A stretch of 64,000 nucleotides of DNA from Antilocapra americana (GCA_007570785.1 ML660777.1:10186243-10250242); one strand, 5' to 3'; counted from the stretch's first letter, positions 48,286-61,305 are shown. Notes: generated by a model not told the origin, from the letters alone. Made by a program: numbers and translations.

Positions 48286-49911
48286 ATTTTTACCCTCTGA
48301 AACATTTGTAATAACATGGATGAACTTAGAGGGTATTGTGCTTAGTGAAATAAGTCAGAGAAAGACAAATACTGTAATATTATAACTTATATGTGGAATC
48401 TAAAAAAAAGTAAAACAAATGAATGAATAAAGTAAAACAGAAACACTCACAGATGCAGAGAACAAATAAGTGGTTACCAGTGGGAAAGGGAGGGGCAAAA
48501 TAGGGACAGGGGATTAAGAGGCACAAACTTCTATGTATAAAATAAATATGCTATAAGGATATATTGTACAGCACAGGGAATATAGCCAATATTTTATAAT
48601 ATTTCTAAATGGAGCATTGTTGTTCAGTCACTCAGTCGTGCCTGACTCTGCGACCCCATGGACTGCCACATGCCAGGCTTCCCTGTCCTTCACTATCTCC
48701 TGAAATTTGCTCAAACTCATGTCCATTGAGTCGATGATGCTGTCCTACCATCTCATCCTCTGTCATCCCCTTCTCCTCCTGCCCTCAATCTTTCCCAGCA
48801 TCAGGGTCTTTGCCGATGAGTTGGCTATTTGCATCAGCTAGCCAAAGTAATGGAGCTTCAGCTTCAGCATCAGTGCTTCTAGGGAATATTCAGGACAACT
48901 GATTTCCTATAGGATTGGCTGGTTTGATCTCCTTGCTGGCCAAGGGACTCCCAAGAGTCTTCTCCAGCACCACAGTTCAAAAGCATCAATTCTTCAGTGC
49001 TCAGCCTTCTTTATGGTCCAACTCTCACATTCGTAAAATGATTACTGGAAAAATCATAGCTTTGACTAGATGGACCTTTGTTGGCAAAGTAATGTCTCTG
49101 CTTTTTAATATGCTGTCTAGGTTGGTCATAGCTTTTCTTCCAAGGAACAAGTGTCTTTTAATTTCATGGCTGCAGTCACCATCTGCAGTGATTTTGGAAC
49201 CCAAGAAAATAAAATATGTCACCGTTTTCTCTGTTTCCCCATCTATTTGCCATGAAGTGATGAGACTAGATGCCATGATCTTCGTTTTTCGAATGCTGAG
49301 TTTTAAGCCAGCTTTTTCACTCTGCCCTTTCACTTTCATCAAGAGGCTCTTTAGTTCCTCTTCACTTTCTGCCATTAGGGTGGCGAGATCTGCATATCTG
49401 AGGTATGCAGATACTCATATTAATATTTATTACTATGAAAAATATATTAATACTTCTCCTGGCAATCTTGATTCCAGCTTGTGATTCACCCAGCCTGGCA
49501 CTTTGCATAATGTGCTCTGCATGTAAGTTAAATAAGCAGGTGGACCATTACAGTCTTGACGTACTCCTTTCCCGATTTGGAACCAGTCTGTTGTTCCATG
49601 TCCGGTTCTAACTGTTGCTTCTTGACCTGCATATAGGTTTCTCAGGATGCAGGTAAGGTAGTCTGGTATTCCCATCTCTTTAAGAATTTTCCACAGTGTG
49701 TTGTGATTCACACAAAGATTTTAGCATAGTCAATGAAGCAGAAGTAGACATTTTTTCTGGAACTCTCTTGCTTTTTCTATGATCCAACAGATGTTGGCAA
49801 TTATGATCTCTGGTTCCTCTGCCTTTTCTAAATCCAGCTTGTACATCTGGAAGTTCTCGATTTATGTTCTGTTGAAGCCTAGCTTGAAGGACTTTGAGCA
49901 TTATCTTGTCA

Positions 49912-51416
49912 GCAGGTGCTGCTGCCGCTGCTGCTAAGTCGCTTCAGTCGTGTCCAACTCTGTGCAACCACACAGAAGGCAGCCCACCAGGCTCCGCCAT
50001 CCCTGGGATTCTCCAGGCAAGAACACTGGAGTGGGTAGCTATTTCCTTCTCCAACGCATGAAAGTGAAAAGTGAAAGTGAAGTTGCTCAGTCATGTCCAA
50101 CTCTTTTTTTTTTTATTGGTTTTGCCATACAATGACATGATATCGCCATGGGTGTACATATGTTCCCCCTCCAGAACCCCCCTCCCTCCTCCCTCCTGCC
50201 TCCCTCCCCCCGGGAAATCTCGATGCACCAGCCCTGAGCATCAATCCTGGGCTGGCGATTGATTAGACATATGATAATTAACGTGTTTCAATGCCATTCT
50301 CCCACATCATCCCACCCCTGCCCTCATCCACAGAGTCCACGAGTCTGTTCTATACATCTGCGTTCCTTTTGCTGTCTCGCATGCTGGGTTCTCGTTACCA
50401 TCTTTCTAAGTTCCATATATATGCGTTAGTATACTGTATTGTTGTTTTTCCTTCTGGCTTACTTCACTCTGGATAATAGGCTCCAGTTCCGTCCACCTGA
50501 GTAGAACTGATACAAATGAATTTTTTTTTAATGCTGAGTAATATTCCATTGTGTATATGTACCACAGCTTTCTTATCCATTTGTCAGTTGATGGGCATCT
50601 AGGTTGCTTCCATGTCCTGGCTATTGTAAACAATGTAGCGATGAACATTGGGGTACACGTGGCTCTTTCAATTCTGGTTTCCTCGGTGTATATGCCCAGC
50701 AGTGGGATTGCTGGGTCATATGGCAGGTCTATTTGCAGTTTCTTAAGGAATTTCCACACTGTTTTCCATAGTGGCTGTACTAGTTTGCATTCCCACCAAC
50801 AGTGTAAGAGGGTTCCCTTTTCTCCACATCCTCTCCAGCATTTATTGCTTGTAGATTTTTGGATGGCAGCCATTCTGACTGGTGTAAAGTGGTACCTCAT
50901 TGTGGTTTTGATTTGCATTTCTCTGATAATGAGTGATGTTGAGCATCTTTTCATGTGTTTGTTAGCCATTTTTATGTCTTCTTTGGAGAAATGTCTGTTG
51001 AGTTCTTTGGCCCACTTTTTGATTGGGTAGTTTATTTTTCTAGAATGGAGCTGCAGGAGTTGTTTGTATATTTTTGAGATTAACTGTTTGTCCGTTGCTT
51101 CACTGCCTATTATTTTCTCCCATTCTGAAGGCTGTCTTTTCACCTTGCTTATAGTTTCCTTTGTTGTGCACAAGCTTTTAATTTTAATTATGTCCCATTT
51201 GTTTATTCGTGCTTTTATTTCCAAGATTCTGGGAGGTGGGTCATAGAGGATCCCGCTTTGGTTTATGTCGGAGAGTGTTTTGCCTATGTTTTCCTCTAGG
51301 AGTTTTATAGTTTCTGGTCTTATAGCGACCTCATGGACTGCAGCCTACCAGGCAGGCTCCTCCGTCCATGGGATTTTCCAGGCAAGAGTACTGGAGTGGG
51401 GTGCCATTGCCTTCTC
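49912..51416 (-). mobile_element. Bov-tA SINE dimer inserted in BovB, split by L1
   Basis: One unit runs from gcttcagtcgtgtccaactc to gtagctatttccttctcc (to 50060). A second starts gttgctcagtcatgtccaac at 50086, breaks at about 50103, and resumes at 51327 as gcgacctcatggactgcagc, ending at 51416. The short repeat agcaggt at both outer edges fits a target duplication in BovB. Confidence 0.8.
50104..51327 (-). mobile_element. Ruminant L1, 5'-truncated, ORF2 end still open
   Basis: Reverse orientation; the T run at 50104-50113 is the poly-A tail. The 3' UTR occupies about 50114-50405. A minus-strand frame of 272 codons from the Met at 51224 to the stop at 50406 is the C-terminal part of L1 ORF2. 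It includes the cysteine-rich segment ([20 protein letters not shown]3CX7HCX3C spacing) and ends ILTHIYGT. The endonuclease and reverse transcriptase parts are absent because the copy is truncated at about 51327, so it cannot move by itself. The intact frame suggests this is the youngest layer of the nest. Confidence 0.9.
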
Positions 51417-52019
51417 TGGTTAGCAGGTGAATGGAGTGCAATTGTGCCGATAGTTCAAACATTGTTTGGCGTTGCCTTTATTTGGGATCGGAAGGAAAAC
51501 TGACTTTTCCAGTTCTGTGGCCACTGTTGAGTTTTTCAAATTTTCTGGAATACTGAGTACTATAAAAATATTGAATCCCTATGCTGTACACCTGAAACTA
51601 ATATTGTAAATCTTCAATAAAAAGAAAAGAAAAAGTGATTTGGAATATATCTTTGGGGGTACAAGGTGAGATATGATCCTCATTGGCTATTATTCTTCAT
51701 GATTTGTCCAAGGAGGGATTGTGCAGATACTGAGAACTTGTTTCTCCTCATTACCACTCCCAGCTGCCACCTCACCCTGCTAGCCACACCTGAGGAGCTA
51801 TGGTGATGATGGAAGCAGAGTCAGGACACTGGAGGTGGGATTTGGTGGTTGCATGCTGACAAGCGGTTTTTGTTTGGAGAAACCTCAAAATAGTAAATGA
51901 AAAGGGTAGATGTAAGGGGGTCTAAGTAGAGATATGGGCTAAGGAGTGGACGGCAGCCAAGAGGACCTGAATTTATCTGGAGAAGCAGTTGAAGAGCTTC
52001 CATGACTGAAACTCTCTCT

Positions 52020-52290
52020 TGCTCAGCCACTTCAGTCGTGTCCAACTCTCTGTGACCCCATGGACCACGGCCCACCAGGCTCTCGGGTCCATGGGATTCT
52101 CCAAGCAAGAATACTGGAGTGGGTTGCCATTTCCTTCTCCAGTGATAAAGTGTGAAGTGAGTGAAGCGAAGTTGCTCAGTCGTGTCCGACTCTTTGCCAC
52201 CCCACGGTTTGTAAGCCTACCAGGCTCCTCCGTCCATGGGATTTTCCAGGCAAGAGTATTGGAGTGGGTTGCCATTTCCTTTTCCACCAC
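52020..52290 (-). mobile_element. Bov-tA SINE dimer
   Basis: Two reverse bodies (gccacttcagtcgtgtccaa and gttgctcagtcgtgtccgac), each ending gagtgggttgccatttcctt, joined by agtgaagtgagtgaag-like sequence. Confidence 0.85.
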
Positions 52291-52349
52291 GATTGAAACT
52301 AGCATATGTTAATTTCAGTGTGTTGGCGAATAAAACGTTTACCGTGCTC

Positions 52350-52460
52350 CCTTTAAGACCCAGGCATAGGGCTGGCACCAGGGATACACAGATCATTAAA
52401 ACAAGATCTCTCTGTCAAAGAGCTGGCACCCGAGTGGAGAAGGCAGGGATGTAAACAGTT
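52350..52460 (-). mobile_element. L2-like fragment
   Basis: gggctggcaccagggataca and tctctctgtcaaagagctgg resemble the complement of the L2 3' region. Confidence 0.35.
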
Positions 52461-52526
52461 GAGTCTGAAGCAGCTGCGGTACAAAGTACAAAGGTGGAGC
52501 TCAGCAGGAAGTGCCCACCTCTGCGG

Positions 52527-52571
52527 GGGAGGGTCAGGGACAGGGTCCTCGGTTGGGTATGCGCACTCAAA
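52527..52571 (+). repeat. 45 bp direct repeat, copy 1
   Basis: gggagggtcagggacagggt to gcgcactcaaa; 37 of 45 bases match copy 2 at 52771-52815. The TG run and SINE lie between the copies. Confidence 0.8.
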
Positions 52572-52581
52572 GAAAAGTGTG

Positions 52582-52582
52582 G

Positions 52583-52625
<43 letters not shown>
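52582..52625. repeat. (TG)n microsatellite
   Basis: About 21 uninterrupted TG units, ending at the start of a SINE. Confidence 0.98.
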
Positions 52626-52627
<2 letters not shown>

Positions 52628-52769
52628 TCACTCAGTCGTGTCCGACTCTAGAATACTGGAGTGGGTTGCCATTTCCTTCTCGAGGGGATCTTCCCCACTC
52701 AGGGATCAAACCCCGGTCTCCTGCATTGCAGGCAGATTCTTTGCCATCTGAACCACGAGGGAAGCCCTT
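52626..52769 (-). mobile_element. Internally deleted Bov-tA SINE
   Basis: Reverse: gtcactcagtcgtgtccgac joins directly to agaatactggagtgggttgc, skipping about 60 bases of the usual body, and ends accacgagggaagccc. Confidence 0.85.
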
Positions 52770-52770
52770 G

Positions 52771-52815
52771 GGGAGGGTCAGGGGCCGGGTGCTCGGTTCG
52801 GTACGCGAGGTCAAA
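52771..52815 (+). repeat. 45 bp direct repeat, copy 2
   Basis: gggagggtcaggggccgggt to gcgaggtcaaa, about 530 bases upstream of the PERP start codon. Confidence 0.8.
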
Positions 52816-52951
52816 CACGCGCTCAGACGTAGTGCGACAATGACCCATGTGCAGTTTGAACGCTCATGGCTGGAAACTTAAATGCGATATTGTTGAAAAT
52901 CAGACCACGATCCGACTTCAGGGGTTGAATGCTTCACTGGTGATGCGCTGA

Positions 52952-53653
<702 letters not shown>

Positions 53654-56338
53654 TAGGGGCCGGGGCTAATGGGTGATTCAACAACCATCTCTTCAGAGCC
53701 TGGGTTCATACATCGGATCAAAATCAAGCGGTAGCAGCCTTGAGTGGCCAAAACCCAGGCTCGACCCTGGAGGACAATGACCCTAGTTCAAACTGCATTT
53801 ATTCGTAGTTTGTACAGCAAAAGGTGATCTCAGCCATTTGAAAAGGGTTTGATGAGTAAAATACAGTGAACAAAGTATATTTTCTTGGATACCTACTGAA
53901 ATTTATTCCCATTCCTTGGCCGCCTCCTCTGGTTCTTCTTATGCTTAAAATACAAATATTAAAAGTGCGTACCATCCCCAATTCGTTACATTATTCAACT
54001 TGAACTAAGAGAAAGCAGCCCTTTTTCCTTTAAAACAAACAACAAAAAACCAACCTTTTCTGTCAAAGTTTTAGCAGTGGTCATTTCAGCTGATATTGCA
54101 GTGTTTAACTGCAGGGTAATTCTTGTTAGAGGGAGAGTTTGGCTCAAGTCTGGCATTGCTGTTTAGAAAACTTTATTTCAATTCTAAACACATCTACACT
54201 AGCGAAATGAAATGGAGTTGACAAATTAAAAATACTGCAGATAGAGTATTTTCTTTCTCCAGAGTGGAGGAATTTCCCGCCGACTAGTTAGCTGACAGGA
54301 CCCGGCGGGTCCTGGGCTGGTACCGCCCCCAGCTTACTGGTAGGTGGGAAGAACTGCTGGGGTCTATTGTAATTAGCGACGTGTGTGGGGTCTGAGGAAA
54401 GAGCGTTTAGTTTAAGTAGGAGCATAATCAGAAGCTTAAAGCCAGGTACTACTGAATGGGGCCTTACCAACTGAGTTTAATTTAAACCGGGAAAGAAAGC
54501 TATCCTGCATTTTCCCCCATTCTCTGGTAGGGCCTTTGACTTGCCCCCTACTCCTACACTGGCCCAGGGCTTCAAACCAAATTCTGTTTATCTTGAGGCC
54601 CTGAATCAGAGGCTTGGTGCTTTATCTTATCCACTGTGGAATTACTTGGAAGTTCCCACACGGAATCCACCCCACCCCACCCCCTCCACACAAAGGAGGC
54701 AAGGCCCTTGTCAGGAGGTAAATGTAAAAGACTAAATGAAATTCCTACTTTCCTTGAAGTCTGTGTTTTTCCTCCCTTAAAGCACAAACAGCCCACCTGC
54801 CATGGTTTGTATTACCCGCAAGTCTTTTAGGTTTTCGAAGCGAGTTAATTTCTTTGAAATAACATGTCTGTGTATTTGGTTAAAATGCAGTTTCAGTATC
54901 TTATAGGGGATTTAGCAGGCCTGCTTAAAACAGGTGTGTTTTTAAAAAGACTTTGATCTTCATGTCTCACTGCAAAGACTAATACAGACCCAACGAATAC
55001 TCAGCAGTGCTGGGCATGTGAATTAAGAAGGTTAGTGCGCCAGTTGGGAGAAGGGTGCAGGCAGAGCCTAGATCAGCACTATTGCTGGGACATGATCTGG
55101 CCTGCGAGGCTCTGGCTGTGGCCACAGCCCTCTTGTGAAACTGGCACAATGCAGTTTTTCTTTTTCGTGACTTGCAGGATGAACTCACCTTCTTAGGGTG
55201 TGGCGCTTCTAACCTCAGGCTGATTGAGTGCTTTGTATAAAGAAGGGAGTAAGCAGCTTCTATTTCTGTCTTCTAATTTTTTAATTAGACAGGAGTCTAA
55301 AGCATTAACTTTTTTTAATTGTAACGAAAGTACGGATCCAGTGAATAGTTGATGTTTCAATTTGATACAGAAATTGGTCTTTGGAAAAGTGCGGTTTTCC
55401 AAGTGAGTCTTGAGGAATCTAGTACTGTCTTTGTGATTTTCTCAAGTGGGTGGTGGTAGCCTTCACATTCCAATTTAGTTATTCCTGACTTTTGCAAAGA
55501 TAACCAAGAGCCAAGAATGTGTTAGATGAAGCTTTTGCCCAAGCCCTAGAATCAAATGATGAATCTAGCATCCACTGTCAATAGGTGACCATGGGAAGAA
55601 GAAAATAGCTATGAATTCACCACAAGAGGTCCATCCCAGGCTACTGATTTCAATGATTATTATACTTCCATTCCATCTCCTGCCAGGGACTGTTGTCTAG
55701 TTTTGCCTCACAGGTATAGAAATTGTGTATTTCTACACTTTTGGTCGATTATCTAGTTCAGGTGTCTGAACTCTTGAGATTTTCAGATAGCTTCTTCAGT
55801 AAGTCCTTGCCCAAAAAAATACATTCACATGAGGTCATACTTTATCTAAAATACAGTGAGCAGTTTACACATACTCCCACGTGTGTACAAACATGACGAA
55901 GAGTAACGTTGATGGCTCTAATTAAAATATCTCAGTATAGAGAATTAAGTAAGTACCTCCACTTTTTAAAAATTTCTTGCCATGTGCTAAAAAGTAAATC
56001 CTGTGGCTTACCATTTTAACACTTAAGAAAGTATACCTTTGTATTATAAAGTGCTTCACTATCCCTTTTATTTGCTGATATGTATAGTATTGATTTATTT
56101 TGGTATTAAAGACCTAGGCTGTTACTGGGAGGTATCAGCAATAATACTAAATAATATAGGCTTTTTTTCATAAAGGTAAATAGTTCCTTATAATTATGTA
56201 AAAAGCAGAATGTTATATTCTTCACTGTCATTAACAGTTTTAAGAATTAAAAAAAATGATGTATCCACTTCATTTTTCCTCATCAATAAACTGAATTAAA
56301 CACTGAATATTTTCTTTTGCATAATAGTAACAACTAAA

Positions 56339-56563
56339 TGGGGCTTCCTTGGTGGCTTAGTGATAAAGAATCTGCCTGCAATGCAGGAGAGGAGGATTCA
56401 GTTGGGAAGATCTCCTGGAGAAGGAAATGGCAACTCCAGTATTTTCTTTTCACTCCAGTATTTTTGCCTGGGAAATCCCGTGGACAGAGCAGCCTGGGGG
56501 GCTACAGTCCATGGATTCGCAAAAGAGACAGATATAATTTAGCAGCTAAACAACAACAACTGA
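56339..56563 (+). mobile_element. Bov-tA SINE
   Basis: Forward: gggcttccttggtggcttag to the aacaacaac tail. A small internal repeat (actccagtattttcttttc / actccagtatttttgcc) is unique to this copy. Near-repeats aacaactaaat / aacaactgaat bracket it. Confidence 0.85.
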
Positions 56564-57616
56564 ATAAATACACATTCTTGTTTGAGGTTTTTTTTTTTTT
56601 TTTTTTAATCAAGGTTTCTAATCCTCAAAACAGGAAAAGAAAAATGTAGATTTAAATACATTCAAATTTCATGTATAGAGAAAATGCAAAATTAAATTTG
56701 AATCCGTGTTCACAGATGGTATTTTTGTACTGCTGGCACCTTCTTTTCCAGTTCTAAGAAAGAGTAGATCAGGGGGATATTTTCAACTTCAGAGATGTAG
56801 ATTTCAAGTCCTAAGCAAGCCCTGACTCATTCAGGGTGGAGAGTAATGGAGTTAAGTTCATGGATCAGTTACTAGGATAAGAAAGATGAATTAATCCTCC
56901 GAGAATCACAGTGGCAGCAAGGGAGAACCTTTGTCTTGAATCTCAACTTAGAAGGGCAGAACCTCATTTTTACCAATGATACCACATTGAAAGTTTTGGT
57001 TTTTTTTTTAACATGAAATCAGCCTTAAGAAAAAAAATTAGATTATTTTAGGAAATAGTTTTAGATCATGTAGCCCTATGGTTTTTCAAAGTATGGGCAA
57101 TGAGAAAAATAAGTATGAAGTTAACAGTTGTTCACTCGGCTAAATTCAACTTAAAGGATTTCATTTTGAGGTTATATTCTTGTGGCTTATGTAGTTAGGC
57201 ATTAATAGATTAATCTTTTGTGGGCATGTGTTCATCTTCTTATATAGTAAAACAAAAAGTTGGACACTCAATTGATTTTCATGATTAAATATATATGTAT
57301 ATGTTGCTTTATAAAATCTAGACATCTAGGAACCAGTGATCTTGCCCAGTTTACTCCACATTTGCTGTGCTTGCAATAAGTACCACAGAGCCTCAATTCC
57401 TTTTTAGTGGTCTAATTTGTCTTTTCTCCCTGTAAATGGGCACAGACTCCTAAACTATCAGAATTAGAAGGGACAAAGAGTGCGCCTACTCAAGATTTCT
57501 CCCAGATTTCAAGATTTCTCCTGCCCGTTAGCATCCCCTGATTGATCTGAGCTTTCAGCCTTTGTTCAGCAACTTAATTCTCTCCACCATGCTTGTTTGT
57601 TTAAAAGTACCTCTCT

Positions 57617-57798
57617 TAGTGGCAATGCTATGTAACACAGGGAGCCCAGGCTGATACTCTGTGATGACCTAGAAGGGTGGGATGGGAGGGGCGAGGGAGG
57701 CTGAAGAGGTACGGAATGTATATATAATTATGGCTTATTTGCATGGTTGTTTGGCAGAAACCAATATAACATTGTAAAGCAATTATCCTCCAATTAAA
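57617..57798 (+). mobile_element. Ruminant L1 3' end, 182 bp, with 16 bp target duplication
   Basis: tgatgacctagaagggtggg, atataattatggcttatttg and gtaaagcaattatcctccaa form the ruminant L1 3' end with an A tail. Perfect aaaagtacctctctta repeats flank it (about 57603-57618 and 57801-57816, overlapping the A tail). Confidence 0.9.
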
Positions 57799-58224
57799 AA
57801 AAAAAGTACCTCTCTTAACACTGACAAGAGCTGGTGTGCTTCCCTGTAAATTCTTCTTACTAGCCTTCTAACAGCAGATTTTCAAGCATTTGAGGGTAGA
57901 TCCCAAATTTGCTGCTAGTTATCTTTTCTGAGTTCATACACAATTTCCTGTATTTTCCCATCTTCCTGTGTAGGATAGTTTCCCCATCAGACTTTAAAAG
58001 AAGATAGATGGTGAAGGAGATCTCTAAAGACCAATGGCGGGGGGATGGTGGGAATGTGGAGCATGTAAAGAATCTCACACCTATCGTGGAATCCCCCCCA
58101 GTGACCCCTGCCCCCACCATTCTTCCTTTAAGCCATTCCTTTCCTGCCTCCAAACCTTGCAGAATTGCTCTTCCTCTGCCGATTTTTTTGGAGGCCTGTA
58201 CTGAGTTACCCTCTAGATTTTTAC

Positions 58225-58378
58225 TCCTAATGTGTGGCAGACCATCAGCATCTGCATTATTGGGGCGGTTCTTGGACCCTCAGCATCTTAGGCCCATCTG
58301 CTGAATCGGAATGTGTATTTTAACTAGGTCCCCAGGTGATTGATTCATCAGCACTTTTAAGTTTCCGAAGCACTGGTC
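58225..58378 (-). mobile_element. MER5A-type hAT element
   Basis: accatcagcatctgcattat, ctgctgaatcggaatgtgta, ggtccccaggtgattgattc and cgaagcactg follow the reverse MER5A consensus. Confidence 0.65.
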
Positions 58379-58710
58379 TGTATTACTGCCAGTCTCCTCG
58401 ATGAAATAGGGAATAGCCTTTTTGAATATATCATCCACGCATGCTTATGTTTATTTGTAGATAGCATCTTTTTATATTTTTAATTTTGGTCTTATCCAGT
58501 TTTCAGTTCTGCTTGTGTGACATAAAGAACTTTATAGAAACAATAGGAAGAAGTCTGACAAAATCTCAGATTTGCTAGGTAGGGCTTTCTGTCTTGTTCA
58601 TAGATGAATCTTTTGTTCTGGAAAGGAACTGTGCTCTGGAGGGGTGACAGTTTGGTGTCTGCAGGGCACTGAGTAAGGGGCTAGGCCACAGTAGGTTTTG
58701 GTCACCAATG

Positions 58711-58929
58711 GTGCTGTGTACTCTGCTCAGTTGCTTCATTTATGTCCAGCTCTTTGCCACCCTATGGGCTCTAGCCTGCCAGGCTCCTCAGTCCATGGGA
58801 TTCGCTAGGCAAGAATACTGGAGTGGGTTGCTATGCCCTCCTCCAGGGGATCTTCCTGACCCAGAGATAGAACCCATGCCTCCTTCATTGCAGGACGGAT
58901 TTTTTACTACTGAGCCACTAGGGAAACCT
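58711..58929 (-). mobile_element. Bov-tA SINE
   Basis: Reverse: ctcagttgcttcatttatgt to tactgagccactagggaaac. Confidence 0.85.
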
Positions 58930-59684
58930 CAATATTTGGTGCCCATATGTAAAACTCCTGAAGAATGCAGCAAATCCATTAAAAGAAATACTAATTTAGG
59001 GTGAAAAAGTCATGACAGCCTCCAAAATATCACCCACAATAGTAGTAGTGCTCTCCTTGTCTTAAAATTTTGTGTTTTTTTTTCTTTTCCACAAACTTAA
59101 GTTTGATTTATGGTTTCGAGCTTGATATTCGAGGTATTTACTTATTTTTACTTTCATTGCTCTTTTCTTATCAGTTGATCTTATTGGTCTTTTCCTAGCT
59201 ATATTTGCCTTGTAATGTCATGTTTTAGTATATAATCTCTGGGAAAAGATACAACATTTTTCCTCAAACAAAAAATTTAAAAACATTTCCTAGAAAAAAC
59301 TCAGAATTTCCTTAGTGATCAGCGAATGGTTTCCATGCTGTTGATTTAATGTTGAATCTTTGCAAGAAATAGCAAAATTTGATAAGCCATTCTTCACCTA
59401 AATGGATCTTTAATGTATCTTATTTAAAAGTGGATTTATAATATTGCTGGTTTCTTTGATAACATGAATTTCTCCAAGTGGTATTTAGAAAATAAACTTA
59501 TGACAGAATTATGAATACATATGAAACACCATATTTGTCTTCCTTTAAGAAAACAAACAAACAAACAAATTCCTGCATAGAAACTCTGTGTACCTGAAAT
59601 ACAGCATGCTATTGTGGTCTCAATTCAGAGAAAGGTAATTGACAACTTCTCCAACCCCTGCACACACACACCCACACACACACA

Positions 59685-59935
59685 AATTCTACTTATTTGA
59701 ATTTAATGATTGTATTTAACTGAATTTAAAGATTGACAGTAACCATGAAAAAAAAAATCTATAGAAATGAGACTACTATCAACTGTAGTCTCATTTCATG
59801 TAAGTCTCATGAAACTTACATGCTCCTTTTCGGCAGTGCTGCAATCTATCTTTATAGGGAGATTAATCATCTAAGCTGTTCTTAAATTTTAGTGTGGATG
59901 TAACAAATGCCAATAAAATAGAGATTAGGAAAGGC
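59685..59935 (+). repeat. Diverged segmental pair, copy 1
   Basis: Shares in the same order aaatctatagaaatgagact, tgctcctttt, agattaatcatctaa, and ttagtgtggatgtaa with 61065-61305. Confidence 0.75.
59764..59821. other. Two adjacent perfect hairpins
   Basis: gaaatgagactac pairs with gtagtctcatttc across an 8-base loop (59764-59797). Directly after it, atgtaagt pairs with acttacat across an 8-base loop (59798-59821). The sister copy at 61150-61190 lacks both. Confidence 0.85.
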
Positions 59936-61064
59936 AATAAAATTTACTATATGAAATATTAATGAAGGACTGAGTTATATTCAAAATAGATGAAGATGGG
60001 TTGTCTTTGAAGAACTGAGGAACATCTGTTGAATCATGAAAGAAGTAGCTTTAGGACAAGTTTTAAAAAGTGATTTTTTTTCATTGGGGCTGGTAAATAG
60101 GTATAATTTAGATCAAGGTATAATATAAAATATAAATAGTTCTCAAAAGGGTTTGGTAAATTTGGGAATATTAGGCTCATTCTGGGTAATTAAGGGAGAC
60201 CAAAGGTACTTAGCCTACAGACTTAACTTTTTAAAGTGTATGTCTTGGAAAATTGCCATGCTGAAAGTCTACGTGGCAGTTGGGCCCCTTCTCAGGCAGA
60301 ATGTGGGCTGGGAGGACCCTGCTCAGACCTGATAGGGTCCATCTCACCATCTTACAAGAAAATAGTCATTGACATGAGAGCAGATTGCTTTCCTTGTTAT
60401 CCATCCGTCAGGACCTTCAAAACCATGTTAAGATTTCTATCTCAAATGATAGTCAAGTGATTCACTGTGGGTGTTTCCACGCTAAAAGGAGCAGGTTTTA
60501 CATGTTCTACTTCCAAGGCAGCCTTTCTCCAGACAAAATGTTGCTGAAGTGTCCATTTTGATTTCTCTCAGACTCAGCATTTTAAATAAGCAAGACGCTA
60601 CTTGAGTTGATTTAACATAGCATAGAAAGAGTTATTAAAATGATCTGTTTATCTTTACATTCACCTGTTGGTTTTAGGTGAATTGGCTTACTATTTCTTT
60701 AATTCCTTTCAAGTACCTGAAACTAAATGTAAATTACAGCTATAGGGTCAGAGGAAGTAGTAATAGCAATAATTTAAATTTGTATTAATTTTCCTCAAAT
60801 AAACAGGTAAAATGATTGATATTACTCTTTAGGCAATATCATACATTATTTAGCTATAGTTTAAAAACCTTAATCTGTAACTGTCAAAGTTTGATTATTA
60901 AATATGTTCCCTGTTAGGAATTTTTTTCCGTTTTTACTGAACACTCACATTCTACTGTACAATTGAGCTTCATAATGTTTGTATTCCTCTGTATGCATAT
61001 ACAGATGTATTGCCTTTTTATTGAGCAGTTACAAACCTGTGAATTCAACTTAAAAGGAAAAATC

Positions 61065-61305
61065 AGTGTCTGCTCATTTGAATTAAATGATTAATTCAAT
61101 TAATTAATTGAATTTCATGATTGGCAGTAGCCATGAAGAAAAATCTATAGAAATGAGACTGTAATTGGCAGTGGGTCACATACTGTGTGCTCCTTTCTGG
61201 CAATGCCACAGCTGTTCTTATAAGAAGATTAATCATCTATCTTAGTTGTTCTCAAACTTTAGTATAAATGTAAGGAATACTAGTAAAATGCAGATTCCTA
61301 GGCAC
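61065..61305 (+). repeat. Diverged segmental pair, copy 2
   Basis: Aligns with 59685-59935 about 1.37 kb upstream; continues into a MER5A-like stretch that copy 1 leaves after about 30 bases. Confidence 0.75.

Larger units (their letters stand above)
48615..51560 (-). mobile_element. BovB inserted in L1M, later split
   Basis: Reverse BovB from its 3' end (ttgttcagtcactcagtcgt) at 48615 to about 49910. It resumes at about 51417 (gaatggagtgcaattgtgcc, aaaactgacttttccagttc), which is consecutive in the parallel BovB copy at 28615-28720. Reverse transcriptase relics such as NLYAGQEATVRTGHGTTDWF lie in minus frames at 49711-49433 and 49375-49025, broken by stops and frameshifts. Confidence 0.85.
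47645..51640 (+). mobile_element. L1M host element of a nested cluster
   Basis: The L1 3' region reads aagaaaacgaaaacaataat, tggatgaacttagagggtat, gtgaaataagtcagagaaag to about 48612. It resumes at about 51560 with attgaatccctatgctgtac, acctgaaactaatattgtaa and an A-rich end near 51640. Everything in between is inserted. All coding frames are dead. Confidence 0.75.

Noticed and set aside
48915..49484. 189-codon plus-strand frame
   Set aside because: Antisense of the second BovB copy.
50551..51030. 159-codon plus-strand frame
   Set aside because: Exact antisense of the L1 ORF2 end.
50406..51224. Intact 272-codon frame as a possible gene
   Set aside because: It is the C-terminal part of L1 ORF2 in a 5'-truncated copy; an element remnant, not a host gene.
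52582..52625. TG run as a functional Z-DNA promoter element
   Set aside because: Position near PERP is suggestive, but microsatellites are common and nothing else in the sequence supports a role.
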